DNA of 35,704 nucleotides, taken from contig NZ_BSRQ01000038.1 in the NCBI RefSeq assembly GCF_030268685.1, positions 1-35,704 on the forward strand, in the 5' to 3' direction. The translations under genes were made by a program, and so were the position numbers. Shown one piece after another: positions 24,424-31,831 of this stretch. The DNA is from Microtetraspora sp. NBRC 13810. GTDB lineage: Bacteria; Actinomycetota; Actinomycetes; Streptosporangiales; Streptosporangiaceae. Position 1 is the first letter of the stretch. Each line of letters opens with the position of its first letter. The notes below the pieces were generated by a model that was not told the DNA's origin, did not search any database, and saw only the letters and a program-made list of their open reading frames with translations.

Positions 24424-24473
24424 GGTGGCCGTGTAGCAGGGCTCTCGCAGGGTGATGGACGCGGGGACGGCGT

Positions 24474-25022
24474 TCACAGTTGGCGCAGGGCGCCGCCGTC
24501 GATGGCCCACTCGGCGCCGGTGACCTGCGCGGCGAGGGGGGACAGGAGGTAGGTGATGACGCCGGCCACCTCCTCGGGGGTGCCGATGCGCCCGGTGGGC
24601 AGACGCCGTTCCATGCGGATGAAGCGGTCGACGGCCTCGGCGGGCGATAGGTCGAAGCGCCGGGCGAGCTGGTCGGCGAAGCCGCCGGGGGCGTCGAAGA
24701 GCGCGGTGCGCGTGGGGCCGGGGGAGACGACGTTGGAGCGCACGCCGACCGGTCCGAGAGCCGCGGCCAGGGATTTCGAGACCGACAGCAGAGCCGCTTT
24801 GGACGCGGCATAGTCGGCGATGGAGGCGTCGGGCAGGCGGGCCGCCTCGCTGGCGACGTGGACGATGCTGCCGCCTTCGGCGTTCTTCGAAAGGACGGGC
24901 AGCACCGTCCGGGTCAGCCGGACGACCGCGTGCAGGTTGAGCTCGAAGGTGGCGTGCCACTGGTCGTCGTCGATGGCGGCGAAGGAGTCGCGGGAGGTCA
25001 GGGCGGCCGCGTTGTTGACCAG
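24474..25022 (-). pseudogene. Short-chain dehydrogenase/reductase lacking its N-terminus
   Basis: The surviving frame starts at LVNNAAALTSRDSFAAI (the NNAG-type strand) and continues with GSIVHVASEAARL (catalytic Ser), IADYAASKAAL (Tyr and Lys of YxxxK), NVVSPGPTRTA, and EEVAGVITYLLSPLAAQVTG to the normal end GGALRQL. The first 85 or so residues, including the TGxxxGxG cofactor loop, are missing. They are cut off at about 25022, where transposase piece A begins on the same strand. It cannot bind NAD(P) and is dead. An internal ATG at 24905 would yield only the C-terminal half. Confidence 0.8.
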
Positions 25023-25033
25023 GCATAAGCCGA

Positions 25034-25141
25034 TGGGACCGGGACGACGAACCGCATTCCGTCGATCGCCGCGACCAGGCCGCCGCCGAGCGCCTGGGCT
25101 AAGCCGATCTTCTCCTGGGGGGCGACCAGGAACGGGTCACC
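25034..25141 (-). pseudogene. Tn3-family transposase, internal piece A (first catalytic Asp region)
   Basis: On the minus strand the frame reads GDPFLVAPQEKIGLAQALGG, then GLVAAIDGMRFVVPVP. This matches the TnpA segment around the first catalytic Asp (GGxVAxxDGxRFVVPV). Both ends break off after about 36 residues: downstream into the SDR fragment, upstream into an unrelated small fragment. In an intact TnpA this part precedes piece B (20940-21305) by roughly 60-70 residues. The two pieces have the same strand and order but are now 3.7 kb apart. Confidence 0.6.
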
Positions 25142-25178
25142 GGCGGCGTAAGGTCGTCGTGGTCACCGACCCGCCGCG

Positions 25179-25396
25179 ATGCGGCTCGCCCTCGACGAGA
25201 GCGGCCACGAGTTCGTCTACAACCACGACGGCGACGGGACCAGCCCTGACGAGCGCCTGCCGATCGACGGGCACCGCACCGCCGTCCACGTCGCCCGCGC
25301 GGCCGCCTGGCCGCGCGAGGACATCGGTTCTCCGGCCGCTGGGACGAGGGCACCGACCCGCGTGAGGACGGCTTCGACCTCTACGAGGACGTCTGA
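25179..25396 (+). pseudogene. Small unrecognised gene with a frameshift
   Basis: From ATG 25179 the frame reads MRLALDESGHEFVYNHDGDG, and on to AAAWPREDIG near 25327. One base out of frame it continues FSGRWDEGTDPREDGFDLYE and stops at 25396. Together these would form an acidic protein of about 72 residues. I do not know the family. It overlaps the resolvase remnant on the other strand by 16 bp. A coding signal split by a one-base shift suggests a decayed gene. Confidence 0.35.
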
Positions 25397-25731
25397 CCCT
25401 CGGCCGCCTGCGGCGCGAGGGCTCGGTAGAGGGTGGATCGGCCGATCTTCAGATGCCGGGCGATCGAGGTGACCGACTCGCCCCGGGCCTGTCGTGCTCG
25501 GGCGATGGCCAGGGGGTCGGCGTCGACCGCGGCGGGCCGTCCGCCGTACCGGCCCTGGGCGGCCGCGGCGGCCAGGCCGTCCATGGTGCGTTCGCGGATC
25601 AGCTCGCGTTCCATCTCCGCTGCCATCGCGGCAACCATGAACAGCATCTTGTCCGCGATCGTCTGCCTGTTCGGCCGGTGTAGCCCGGCGCAGATCGGGG
25701 TGCCGTTGACGGAGCTGCCACCAGCCGCCAT
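25381..25731 (-). pseudogene. Tn3-type resolvase, C-terminal part only
   Basis: From about 25675 the minus strand reads ADKMLFMVAAMAAEMERELI, RERTMDGLAAAAAQGRYGGR, then ARARQARGESVTSIARHLKI and GRSTLYRAL. These are the long E helix and the helix-turn-helix of serine resolvases. The N-terminal catalytic domain with the nucleophilic Ser is missing, and the preceding residues (AAGGSSVNGTPICAGLHR) are unrelated. With the two TnpA pieces nearby this is most simply the TnpR of the same kind of Tn3 transposon. The integrase remnant begins 20 bp upstream on the same strand. Confidence 0.7.
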
Positions 25732-25750
25732 TCAGTCGCTGAACTGCGGA

Positions 25751-26533
25751 TCAATGGGTACGGCGACGGGGTGCCAGGACCTCGGTGACCTTGGCGATGG
25801 CCTCAGGGCCGGGTTTGACGTAGCGCATGGCTCTTGTGGCGGGTCTTGCCCATGATGAGCTGTGGCGGGACTTCGGCTTCGCCGAGGTGGGTGGCCGCCG
25901 AATGACGCAGTTGGTGGAGGTCGAGCCCGGCGTAGGTGTCCAGCAGGACGCGGGCGCGGTCGTAGCCCAGGCGGGCGCGGCCGGTGTGCGGGCACATGTC
26001 GCCGGGCGGCGGGCCGGGACCGGCGCTGCTCCAGGTCCAGGTCCTCGACGTTGAGCGCGAGGACCTCGGCGGCCCGGGCGGCCGTTTCATAGAGCATCCG
26101 CCACAGCGCCCGCTCACGCAGGGGGATGTCGCGGCGTGACAGCGGCCGGTGGATCGTGGTCTTGGCCACCGCGCGGATCTCGTCGGCGATTTCCTTGCGG
26201 CGTTCGGCGTCGACCGGGACCGACGGCGCCCGCCCAGTGCTTCTTGGTCTGGCACCAGGTGAGCCATGAGGCGACGGCGGCGCGGTTGCGGTTCCAGGTC
26301 GGCGGCGCGCTCGTCCCCCACAGTTCGGCGAGCGCTTGGCCGATCTCGGCGTCGGCGATCTCGGCGAGCGGCCGGTCGCGGCCGAGCAGGGCGATGGTGC
26401 GGTCGATGGCTGAGGTGTAGGCGCGGTGGGTGTTGGGGTTGGCCGTGCGCTGGGAGGACAGGTAAGCGTCGGCGGCTGCGGCGAGGGTGACGTTCCCGCC
26501 GCGTAGGGCGGCGACCTTCGGCGCCGCGCTCAC
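25751..26533 (-). pseudogene. Tyrosine recombinase/integrase with several frameshifts
   Basis: The N-terminal SAM-like domain is in one frame (LAAAADAYLSSQRTANPNTH, RAYTSAIDRTIALLGRD, WNRNRAAVASWLTWCQTKKH). The first catalytic block is in a second frame (LWRMLYETAARAAEVLALNV, Arg in TAARAAE). HTGRARLGYDRARVLLDTYA and LDLHQLRHSAATHLG (HxxR) are in a third, and MRYVKPGPEAIAKVTEVLAP with the catalytic Tyr in a fourth. At least three shifts are needed to rebuild a protein of about 260 residues, so it is clearly dead. GTG 26533 is the apparent start. A second copy of the catalytic end of the same integrase type lies at 33897-34235. Confidence 0.75.
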
Positions 26534-26745
26534 ACCGGACGCCGGGTCGAATCGGTGCCCGACTCGACGCCCGCTGCGATGTGCCGGATGACGTGCCGGA
26601 GTCGCACACCGCCCCGGCGAGAGGTTCTCCTGGTCGGCGCGTCGTCGTGATCGCTCATGTAAGTGATAACACGCTCATCGAGGAGGAACTGCGCGCAGGG
26701 TGACCGGTCGCAGGAGCGGACGGGGGCGCGAGCTGGAACGCCCTC

Positions 26746-28215
26746 TCAGAGCTTGCACCGGGCCCCTCCGGCCGGTGACTTGAGGTCGATGGGGTAGGCG
26801 GCCACGGCCTCGTTGATGCAGGCGTTGCCGGCCTGGAGGGTGCCGTGCTGCTCGCCCTCGACGGTGAGCAGGCTGCCGCCCAGCGCGTTGGCCAGGTTGA
26901 TGCCGCCCTCGTGCGGCGTCATGGCGTCGCCCGTGACGGAGACCGTCAGCGTGTCGGGCAGGCCCTCGATGTCCGTGGCATAGGGGTAGCCGAGCGTCGG
27001 CTTGACGGGCCAGTGCTCGCAGCCGTCGCGCGCCTGCTTGATCGGACGGCCGGGGTCGGAGAACGGCGCCACGTCGAATATCGCCCGGTTCATCGCGGTC
27101 TCCTGCTTCGGCGTGTGGCGATCCTCGTCCAGGCAGTTGATCGTCATCGTGGCCTCGAGCGAGTTGGGGTAGACGCCGTCGGCGGTCCGCTCGTGGTAGA
27201 GGTCGCGCAGCTTCCGCAGGGTGTCGCCCTTGCCGGCCTTCAGTTCGGCGATGCCCGCGATCGCGGCGGGCCAGATCACCTCGCCGTACATCGCGGCCGT
27301 CACCCCCTCGATCGCCTGCACGAACGTCAACCGGAGCCCGTCGGATGTCGGTACCGGCTTGTCGATCAGCGGCCGGACGAGTTTCTGGAAGACCTTGGTT
27401 GCGCGGTCGGGGTCGGTGCCGAGCGGGCAGTCCGGCTTGGTGGCGCACGACGCGGCCATGCGCTCGAACGAGCGCTGCATCCCGGTGTACTGCTGGACAC
27501 GTCGCTCGTGGCTGCCCTTCAGCGGGTCCATCGCCCCGTCGAGCACCAGCGCGCGGACCTTCTTCGGGAACATCTCCGCGTACACGGCGCCCAGCCGGGT
27601 GCCGTAGCTGGCGCCCGCGAAGGAGAGCTTCTCATCGCCAAGCACTTGGCGCAGCACGTCCATGTCCCGCGCGACGTCGCGGGTGCCGACGTGCGCGAGC
27701 ACCTGCATGCCGCCGGAGCGCTCGGCGCACTGCCCGACGAGCCGGCGGGTCTCCTGCTCGGTCCAGTCGTCCACGCCGGCGGGGAACGAGGCGAACTTCG
27801 CGTCGCGCTCGCGCTCGGCGTCGGTGTAGCAGTCGAGCGCCGGCTCGGAGGCGCCGACGCCGCGCGGGTCGAACCCGACCGTGTGAAAGCGCTCGGTGAT
27901 CGGCGATTGCGCCCACACGGCGGCGGTAATGGCCGTGTGCTGCGTGCCGGGGAAGCCAGGACCGCCGGGGTTCAGCAGGAGTGATCCGATCGGATCCTTG
28001 TCGCGCGCGGCCACGCGCAGTACCGCGATCTCCGCCTGCCCATCTTCCGGGTTCTGGTAGTCGAGCGGTACCTTGAGCCGCGCGCACTCGGCTTTGACGC
28101 CCGGCGCGCCCGGCGGCATTTGCGGATGTCCGGTGCGCGGCACCGCCAAGGGCCTGGACGTGCATGCGTTGGAGCACGTCGAGCTGCCGCGTGCTGCCCC
28201 CATGCCGACGAGCAT
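26746..28215 (-). CDS. TAP-like alpha/beta hydrolase (tripeptidyl aminopeptidase family)
   Basis: The protein has 489 residues from ATG 28215. AECARLKVPLDYQNPEDG (42-59) and LLLNPGGPGFPG (80-91) are the family's entry strands, FDPRGVGASEPA follows, and the nucleophile elbow GASYGTRLG has Ser203. TGDAMTP contains Asp430 and EGEQHG His457, giving a full triad. The TAP C-terminal domain is present. Family members are usually exported lipoproteins or secreted peptidases releasing N-terminal tripeptides, but the first 35 residues here are not a signal peptide. The frame stays open to 28329 through a perfect hairpin (28251-28301), and the true 5' end seems to have been replaced or frameshifted. No ribosome binding site supports 28215. 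The catalytic part is intact; secretion is doubtful. Confidence 0.75.
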   Translation of the reverse strand: MLVGMGAARGSSTCSNACTSRPLAVPRTGHPQMPPGAPGVKAECARLKVPLDYQNPEDGQAEIAVLRVAARDKDPIGSLLLNPGGPGFPGTQHTAITAAVWAQSPITERFHTVGFDPRGVGASEPALDCYTDAERERDAKFASFPAGVDDWTEQETRRLVGQCAERSGGMQVLAHVGTRDVARDMDVLRQVLGDEKLSFAGASYGTRLGAVYAEMFPKKVRALVLDGAMDPLKGSHERRVQQYTGMQRSFERMAASCATKPDCPLGTDPDRATKVFQKLVRPLIDKPVPTSDGLRLTFVQAIEGVTAAMYGEVIWPAAIAGIAELKAGKGDTLRKLRDLYHERTADGVYPNSLEATMTINCLDEDRHTPKQETAMNRAIFDVAPFSDPGRPIKQARDGCEHWPVKPTLGYPYATDIEGLPDTLTVSVTGDAMTPHEGGINLANALGGSLLTVEGEQHGTLQAGNACINEAVAAYPIDLKSPAGGARCKL

Positions 28216-28250
28216 GGTGCCGTCGAGAGCCGAACTGGCGGCGGGCACCC

Positions 28251-28301
28251 TCGCGTTCGACTTCCCGAGCCTCCGTCGCCGGCTCGGGAAGTCGAACGCG
28301 A
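28251..28301. repeat. 51-bp perfect hairpin (21-bp arms, 9-nt loop)
   Basis: Positions 28251-28271 and 28281-28301 are perfect reverse complements separated by 9 nt. It lies 36 bp upstream of the likely TAP hydrolase start and about 150 bp past the SnoaL-like stop on the same strand. It may be a terminator for the latter, a transposon or attachment remnant, or a folded leader. There is no T run. Confidence 0.75.
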
Positions 28302-28452
28302 TCAGGACCCTGGCCCGAGTCGCGGCCATGATCGCGTGCCATTGCGTCTTTGGCCGTGGCTGGCGCCACCCCTCGGAAACCGCGGGCCCGCCCGACTGTG
28401 CGCGGCGCGCGAACCGTTTTCGGAGGGTGCTGACGAGGGCCGGCCCTGGACG

Positions 28453-28845
28453 TCAGGAGCCCAGCTGACGCTGCACTGCCTGGGCGTCGATCAGATAGTT
28501 CATCTCATAGAAGCGCCCATCGCGGACCTTGTGGAAGGCGTACTCGGCATACTCGACCGTGGCCCCGGTGGGGGCCACGCCGAACCACTCCTTCGCGGGC
28601 GTGCCCTTGTTGAACAGACGGGCCGCCACGCGATCACCGTCGATGGCGACGTCCTTGACCCGCCAAGTGAAGTCCGGCACGGCATCGCCGTGCCCCTCCA
28701 ACTCCGCGATCACGTCGTCCCGCGTGACCGGCTGGCCGTTCTCGACGACCTCGTCGTGAATGAACTCGGTCATGCGGTGAAACTCATGAGCGTTGAGCGC
28801 ATCGATGTAGCGCTGGAAAAGTTCGCGCAGTTCAGTGTCGGACAT
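28453..28845 (-). CDS. SnoaL-like polyketide cyclase/ester cyclase-family protein
   Basis: The protein has 130 residues with the NTF2-like alpha+beta barrel pattern: a helical start (ELRELFQRYIDALNAHEFHR), MTEFIHDEVVENGQPV, VPDFTWRVKDVAIDGDRVAA, FGVAPTGATVEYAEYAFHKV, and DGRFYEMNYLIDAQAVQRQL. These are typical of SnoaL-type proteins, some of which close polyketide rings while many have no known substrate. ATG 28845 follows AGAGAGG. The SDR gene lies upstream in the same direction. The two share a near-duplicate leader and first codons (see repeats at 28783 and 29700). Confidence 0.8.
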   Translation of the reverse strand: MSDTELRELFQRYIDALNAHEFHRMTEFIHDEVVENGQPVTRDDVIAELEGHGDAVPDFTWRVKDVAIDGDRVAARLFNKGTPAKEWFGVAPTGATVEYAEYAFHKVRDGRFYEMNYLIDAQAVQRQLGS

Positions 28846-28914
28846 GATTGCCTCTCTGTCGCCCCGGATCGGGGTTGTGTACGCGGATGGGATGACGTGC
28901 GACACTCTCCGCGC
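28783..28914 (-). repeat. Leader duplication, copy 1 (SnoaL-like gene)
   Basis: This 132-bp segment covers the first 21 codons, ribosome binding site and 70 bp upstream of the SnoaL-like gene. It aligns with 29700-29817 at roughly three quarters identity, apart from a 15-nt in-frame difference inside the codons. Both copies end with ALNAHE at the protein level and share GAGCGTTGAGCGC-type and CTGTCGCCCC-type stretches. Confidence 0.65.
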
Positions 28915-28946
28915 GGGTGCGTTGGTGGCACCGGCGGGGACGTCTC

Positions 28947-29747
28947 CTACAAGCGGTAGCCGCCAGTGGCGTCGATCACCTGTCCGGTGACCCACCGGGC
29001 GTCATGGGAGACAAGGAGGGCGACGACGTCGGCGACGTCGTCGGGTTCGCCGATGCGGCCGAGGGCGTTCTGTGCGGCGATGGCGGCGATGAGGTCGGGG
29101 TTGCCGCGTAACCAGGAGGCGTTCATGTCGGTGTCGGTGGTGGCGGGGACGACGGCGTTGACGGTGATGCCGCGGGGGCCGAGGTGCTGGGCGAGGGGGA
29201 GGGTGAGGGCGTCGATGGCGCCCTTCGTCATGGTGTAGCCGATGAGGTCGGGCAGAGCGACGCGGGTGGCGCCGGAGGAGATGTTCACGATGCGCCCGCC
29301 GTCGGCCAGGCGAGGCAGGGCAGCCTGAATGATCAGGAACGGCGCGGTGGTGTTGATCTGCTGCTGGCGGATGAAGTCCTCGGCGTCGAACTCCTCGATG
29401 GTGCCGTGCAGGGCGACCCCGGCGTTGTTCACCAGCACCCGCACGGGAGCGTCGCGCAGTGAGCCCGCAGCCTCATCGTAGGCGGCCCAGAACGCGGTGC
29501 CGGTGTCGGGTGCGGCCAGATCGGCGGCGAAGGGGAACGCCGCGCCGCCGGCCGCGATGATCTTTTCGACGACGCCGGCCGCGGCGGCCGAGTCCTGGCG
29601 GTAGTGAACGGCGACGGTGTACCCGTCGGCGGCGAGGCGGTCGGCGATGGCCGCGCCGATGCCACGGCTGGCGCCGGTGACGACCGCGACGCGGTCGGGC
29701 TCATGGGCGTTGAGCGCCTCGATGTTGCGCGGGTCGGTGTCAGGCAT
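28947..29747 (-). CDS. Short-chain dehydrogenase/reductase (classical SDR)
   Basis: The enzyme has 266 residues. The cofactor loop TGASRGIG is at 24-31, NNAG at 107-110, catalytic Ser in NISSGA (157-158), Tyr171 and Lys175 in YTMTK, then NAVVPATTDTDM and the C-terminal VTGQVIDATGGYRL. All key residues are present. It oxidises or reduces a hydroxyl/keto group with NAD(P); the TGASRGIG loop and the Arg/His after the second strand (VHYR) suggest NADPH. The first 18 residues (PDTDPRNIEALNAHEPDR) are extra compared with normal SDRs and match the start of the SnoaL-like protein downstream. ATG 29747 follows AGAAAGG. The stop is 101 bp from the SnoaL-like start, so an operon is likely. Confidence 0.85.
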   Translation of the reverse strand: MPDTDPRNIEALNAHEPDRVAVVTGASRGIGAAIADRLAADGYTVAVHYRQDSAAAAGVVEKIIAAGGAAFPFAADLAAPDTGTAFWAAYDEAAGSLRDAPVRVLVNNAGVALHGTIEEFDAEDFIRQQQINTTAPFLIIQAALPRLADGGRIVNISSGATRVALPDLIGYTMTKGAIDALTLPLAQHLGPRGITVNAVVPATTDTDMNASWLRGNPDLIAAIAAQNALGRIGEPDDVADVVALLVSHDARWVTGQVIDATGGYRL

Positions 29748-29817
29748 GATGGCCTTTCTGTCGCCCCCGGGTCGGGGCTGTATTCGGGTGCTGATGGCTC
29801 GCGACGCCCTTCCGCGC
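29700..29817 (-). repeat. Leader duplication, copy 2 (SDR gene)
   Basis: This segment covers the first 16 codons, ribosome binding site and 70 bp upstream of the SDR gene and pairs with 28783-28914. The homology ends inside the codons just before the SDR fold starts (DRVAVVTGA), so the SDR has acquired a foreign leader and N-terminal tag. Confidence 0.65.
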
Positions 29818-29894
29818 CCTCGTCGCGGCGGCCATCGCTGGAGGGGACAACTTCGGCCTCGCTACTTCTATTCCTAGCGGTACATAAGTCGGGA

Positions 29895-29918
29895 GTGTCG
29901 CGCTCCGGGATGCGACAC
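29895..29918. promoter_or_regulatory. Dyad GTGTCGC-N10-GCGACAC
   Basis: A perfect 7-bp inverted repeat lies about 150 bp upstream of the SDR start, next to an AT-richer patch (29860-29890) that could hold its promoter. It may be the operator for the SDR/SnoaL unit; either neighbouring TetR protein could be the binder, but nothing proves it. Confidence 0.4.
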
Positions 29919-29929
29919 CGCAGCAGCGT

Positions 29930-30386
29930 CAGTGCAGCGCGCCGGTTCGCGCCCGCCATCGCACGGACATGCGCCGGGCTCCGTGACGCGGAAGGAACGG
30001 GCCCGCAGTCCTCACGCGCTGCACCGCCGACACACCCGCGCCGGCGGATCTCCTCACGGCCCCGGCGAGGGCGAGGACGAGCGACCACCAACTGGCTGCG
30101 GCAGCGGCCTGGTAGCTCGTTTGCACGTTCTGCGTGTCGCCGCTCACGGCATGTAGATGACCGCGACGATCGTACCGAGCACGTACGCGGCAAAGCCGAG
30201 CACCGCGGCGACAACGAAGTGGCGCGGCTTCGCACGGCGGACCCCGAAGGCCGCGAGCCCGCGGATGCGGATGAGTACGGCAACCGCGAAGGCGATGAGG
30301 CCCATCGCACCCGATACGACAAGCCCCACGCCGCCGGCCACGGCGGCGTTCTCGACGAGTGGCAGCAGGACAGCCACGAGGACCAA
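29930..30386 (-). pseudogene. CPBP-type intramembrane metalloprotease, frameshifted and decayed
   Basis: The frame from 30386 gives membrane segments (VENAAVAGGVGLVVSGAMG, then FVVAAVLGFAAYVLGTIVAV) and stops at 30144. It resumes in another frame as SGDTQNVQTSYQAAAAASWW and SLVLALAGAV. In related CPBP (CAAX protease/bacteriocin-processing) proteins this is followed by a GEExxFRG catalytic motif. Here a third frame shows only a degraded EEIRRRG-like trace near 30055, and the rest of the domain is gone. It follows a TetR gene by 29 bp on the same strand and may have been its target. It is inactive. Confidence 0.5.
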
Positions 30387-30415
30387 GGACTGGAGGCGCA
30401 GGAGTCGCGCGCCCG

Positions 30416-30997
30416 CTATGGCAGCCAGCTACGCAGTGCCGTGTCGGCGACGTCCTGGAGATCGTCGTGACCGACGCCGCCGGCGGCCTGGACAGCGATG
30501 CCGAATGCCACCGTCATGATGTATCGGGCCAGTCGCCCTGCGTCAGCGTCGCGCGCGAGGTCGCCCTCGTCGACGGCGCGCTGGAAGCGCTCCTCAAGGC
30601 GTAGGCCCGCATCGTTCCGCCAGCCGACAAGCAGATCGTGCGCGGGTCGACCTCCGTCGCTTGCCGCCAGCGCGCCCTGCACTGTCAGGCATCCAGGATG
30701 GCTTTCGGAAAGGGTCGTAGTCCGAACCGCTCCACGCAGGAGCGCCTCGGCCACCCCTCGCGCGGTCGGCTCTGCCAGGGCACGCGTCGCGTAGGAGGCC
30801 GGCCCCTCGATGTAGCGATCCAGTGCCCTGCGGAACAACTGCTCCTTGCTGCCGAAAGCCGCGTACATGCTCGGCTTGGTGATCCCCATGGCCCCGGTCA
30901 GATCGGAGAGGGTTGCCCCCTCATATCCCCGCTCCCAGAACACCTGCATGGCGCGCTCCAGCGCCTCGTCGATGTCGAATTCCCTGGGGCGGCCCAT
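30416..30997 (-). CDS. TetR-family transcriptional regulator (AcrR-like)
   Basis: The protein has 193 residues. GRPREFDIDEALERAMQVFW, ERGYEGATLSDLTGAMGITK and PSMYAAFGSKEQLFRRAL are the complete N-terminal DNA-binding domain of the subgroup that often controls SDR, P450 or drug-efflux genes. The C-terminal domain has the GCLTVQGALA segment typical of this subgroup. ATG 30997 (MGRPREF) is the family start; CGGAG lies 8 nt upstream. A palindrome-rich stretch at 31025-31044 is the likely operator. The CPBP remnant lies downstream, and the SDR/SnoaL unit is beyond that on the same strand. Confidence 0.85.
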   Translation of the reverse strand: MGRPREFDIDEALERAMQVFWERGYEGATLSDLTGAMGITKPSMYAAFGSKEQLFRRALDRYIEGPASYATRALAEPTARGVAEALLRGAVRTTTLSESHPGCLTVQGALAASDGGRPAHDLLVGWRNDAGLRLEERFQRAVDEGDLARDADAGRLARYIMTVAFGIAVQAAGGVGHDDLQDVADTALRSWLP

Positions 30998-31024
30998 GAC
31001 AGTACTCCGGGAATCACCCATGCC

Positions 31025-31044
31025 ACAATTGTACTGGCCGGTAG
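31025..31044. promoter_or_regulatory. Likely operator of the TetR gene at 30416-30997
   Basis: ACAATTGT (31025-31032) is a perfect 8-bp palindrome, and TACTGGCCGGTA beside it is symmetric at five of six pairs. Both lie 28-50 bp upstream of the TetR ATG in an AT-richer patch. Palindromes of this kind next to a TetR gene are usually autoregulatory. Confidence 0.45.
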
Positions 31045-31207
31045 TGAGATGCTGGTCATGCCATCGCCGCGACGTTCCCACTGGACGAGCGCCGCTCGCG
31101 CGCATGAAGAACTCGCCCGCAGACGCCACGTGCGAAAGATCGTCCTACACCCGCAGGGAAGCCCGCTCGTCTTGCTTCGGGCTCGCTGTGGATCACCGTC
31201 AGCTCGT

Positions 31208-31789
31208 TCAAGAGACGACCGTATCGCGGTGCGCGTGGATGGCGCGGGTCAGGATTCGGCGGACATAGTCGGTATCGGCGGGGGCGTTGTCGATGAGGAT
31301 GGCGGTGCACAGACCGTCGGAGGCGGCGACGAGTGCGGCGATGGCCTCGGGGTCGTCGGTGAGGGTGGCTGCGAGCTCGGCGATGTTCTCCCGCCAACGA
31401 CGGGCGACGGGCGCCAGTGCCGGGCGGCGAGCTGCCAGGGTGGACAGCTCGCGCTCGGCCAGGGCACGTTCACGGCCGGGGCCGGCGGATTCGGCGATCA
31501 GCTCGGCCAGGCCACGAAGCTTGTCCCCGGGGCCGTCGATGATCTGGCGGATGCACGTGGTGTAGGTGTCGGCGACGCTGGACAGGGCCGCGACGAGCAG
31601 GTCGTCGAGGGTGGCGAAGTAGTAGGTGCTCAGGCTGGTGGTGATGCCGGCCTGTTTGGCGACGGTGCGGTGGGTGACGCCCGCGGCACCGTCCCGCGTG
31701 ACGATGGCGAGGGTGGCGTCGATGATCTCGGCGCGGCGCCTATTGCCCCGGGCCTTGCGCCCATCGATGTGCTCGCTCTCGTCGTTCAT
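31208..31789 (-). CDS. TetR-family regulator, likely repressor of the DHA2 exporter
   Basis: The protein has 193 residues. RAEIIDATLAIVTRDGAAGV, THRTVAKQAGITTSLSTYYF and ATLDDLLVAAL give the helix-turn-helix. TYYFATLDDLL is typical of the branch that controls efflux pumps. ATG 31789 follows AGGAGGAG. It lies 42 bp after the MFS gene on the same strand, so the two are one operon, and the 33-bp perfect inverted repeat upstream of the exporter is the probable operator. A drug or metabolite bound by the C-terminal domain would release repression. Confidence 0.85.
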   Translation of the reverse strand: MNDESEHIDGRKARGNRRRAEIIDATLAIVTRDGAAGVTHRTVAKQAGITTSLSTYYFATLDDLLVAALSSVADTYTTCIRQIIDGPGDKLRGLAELIAESAGPGRERALAERELSTLAARRPALAPVARRWRENIAELAATLTDDPEAIAALVAASDGLCTAILIDNAPADTDYVRRILTRAIHAHRDTVVS

Positions 31790-31831
31790 GCTCTCCTCCT
31801 GTGTGTTCCAGGGTAGTTGAGCAGATCACCG

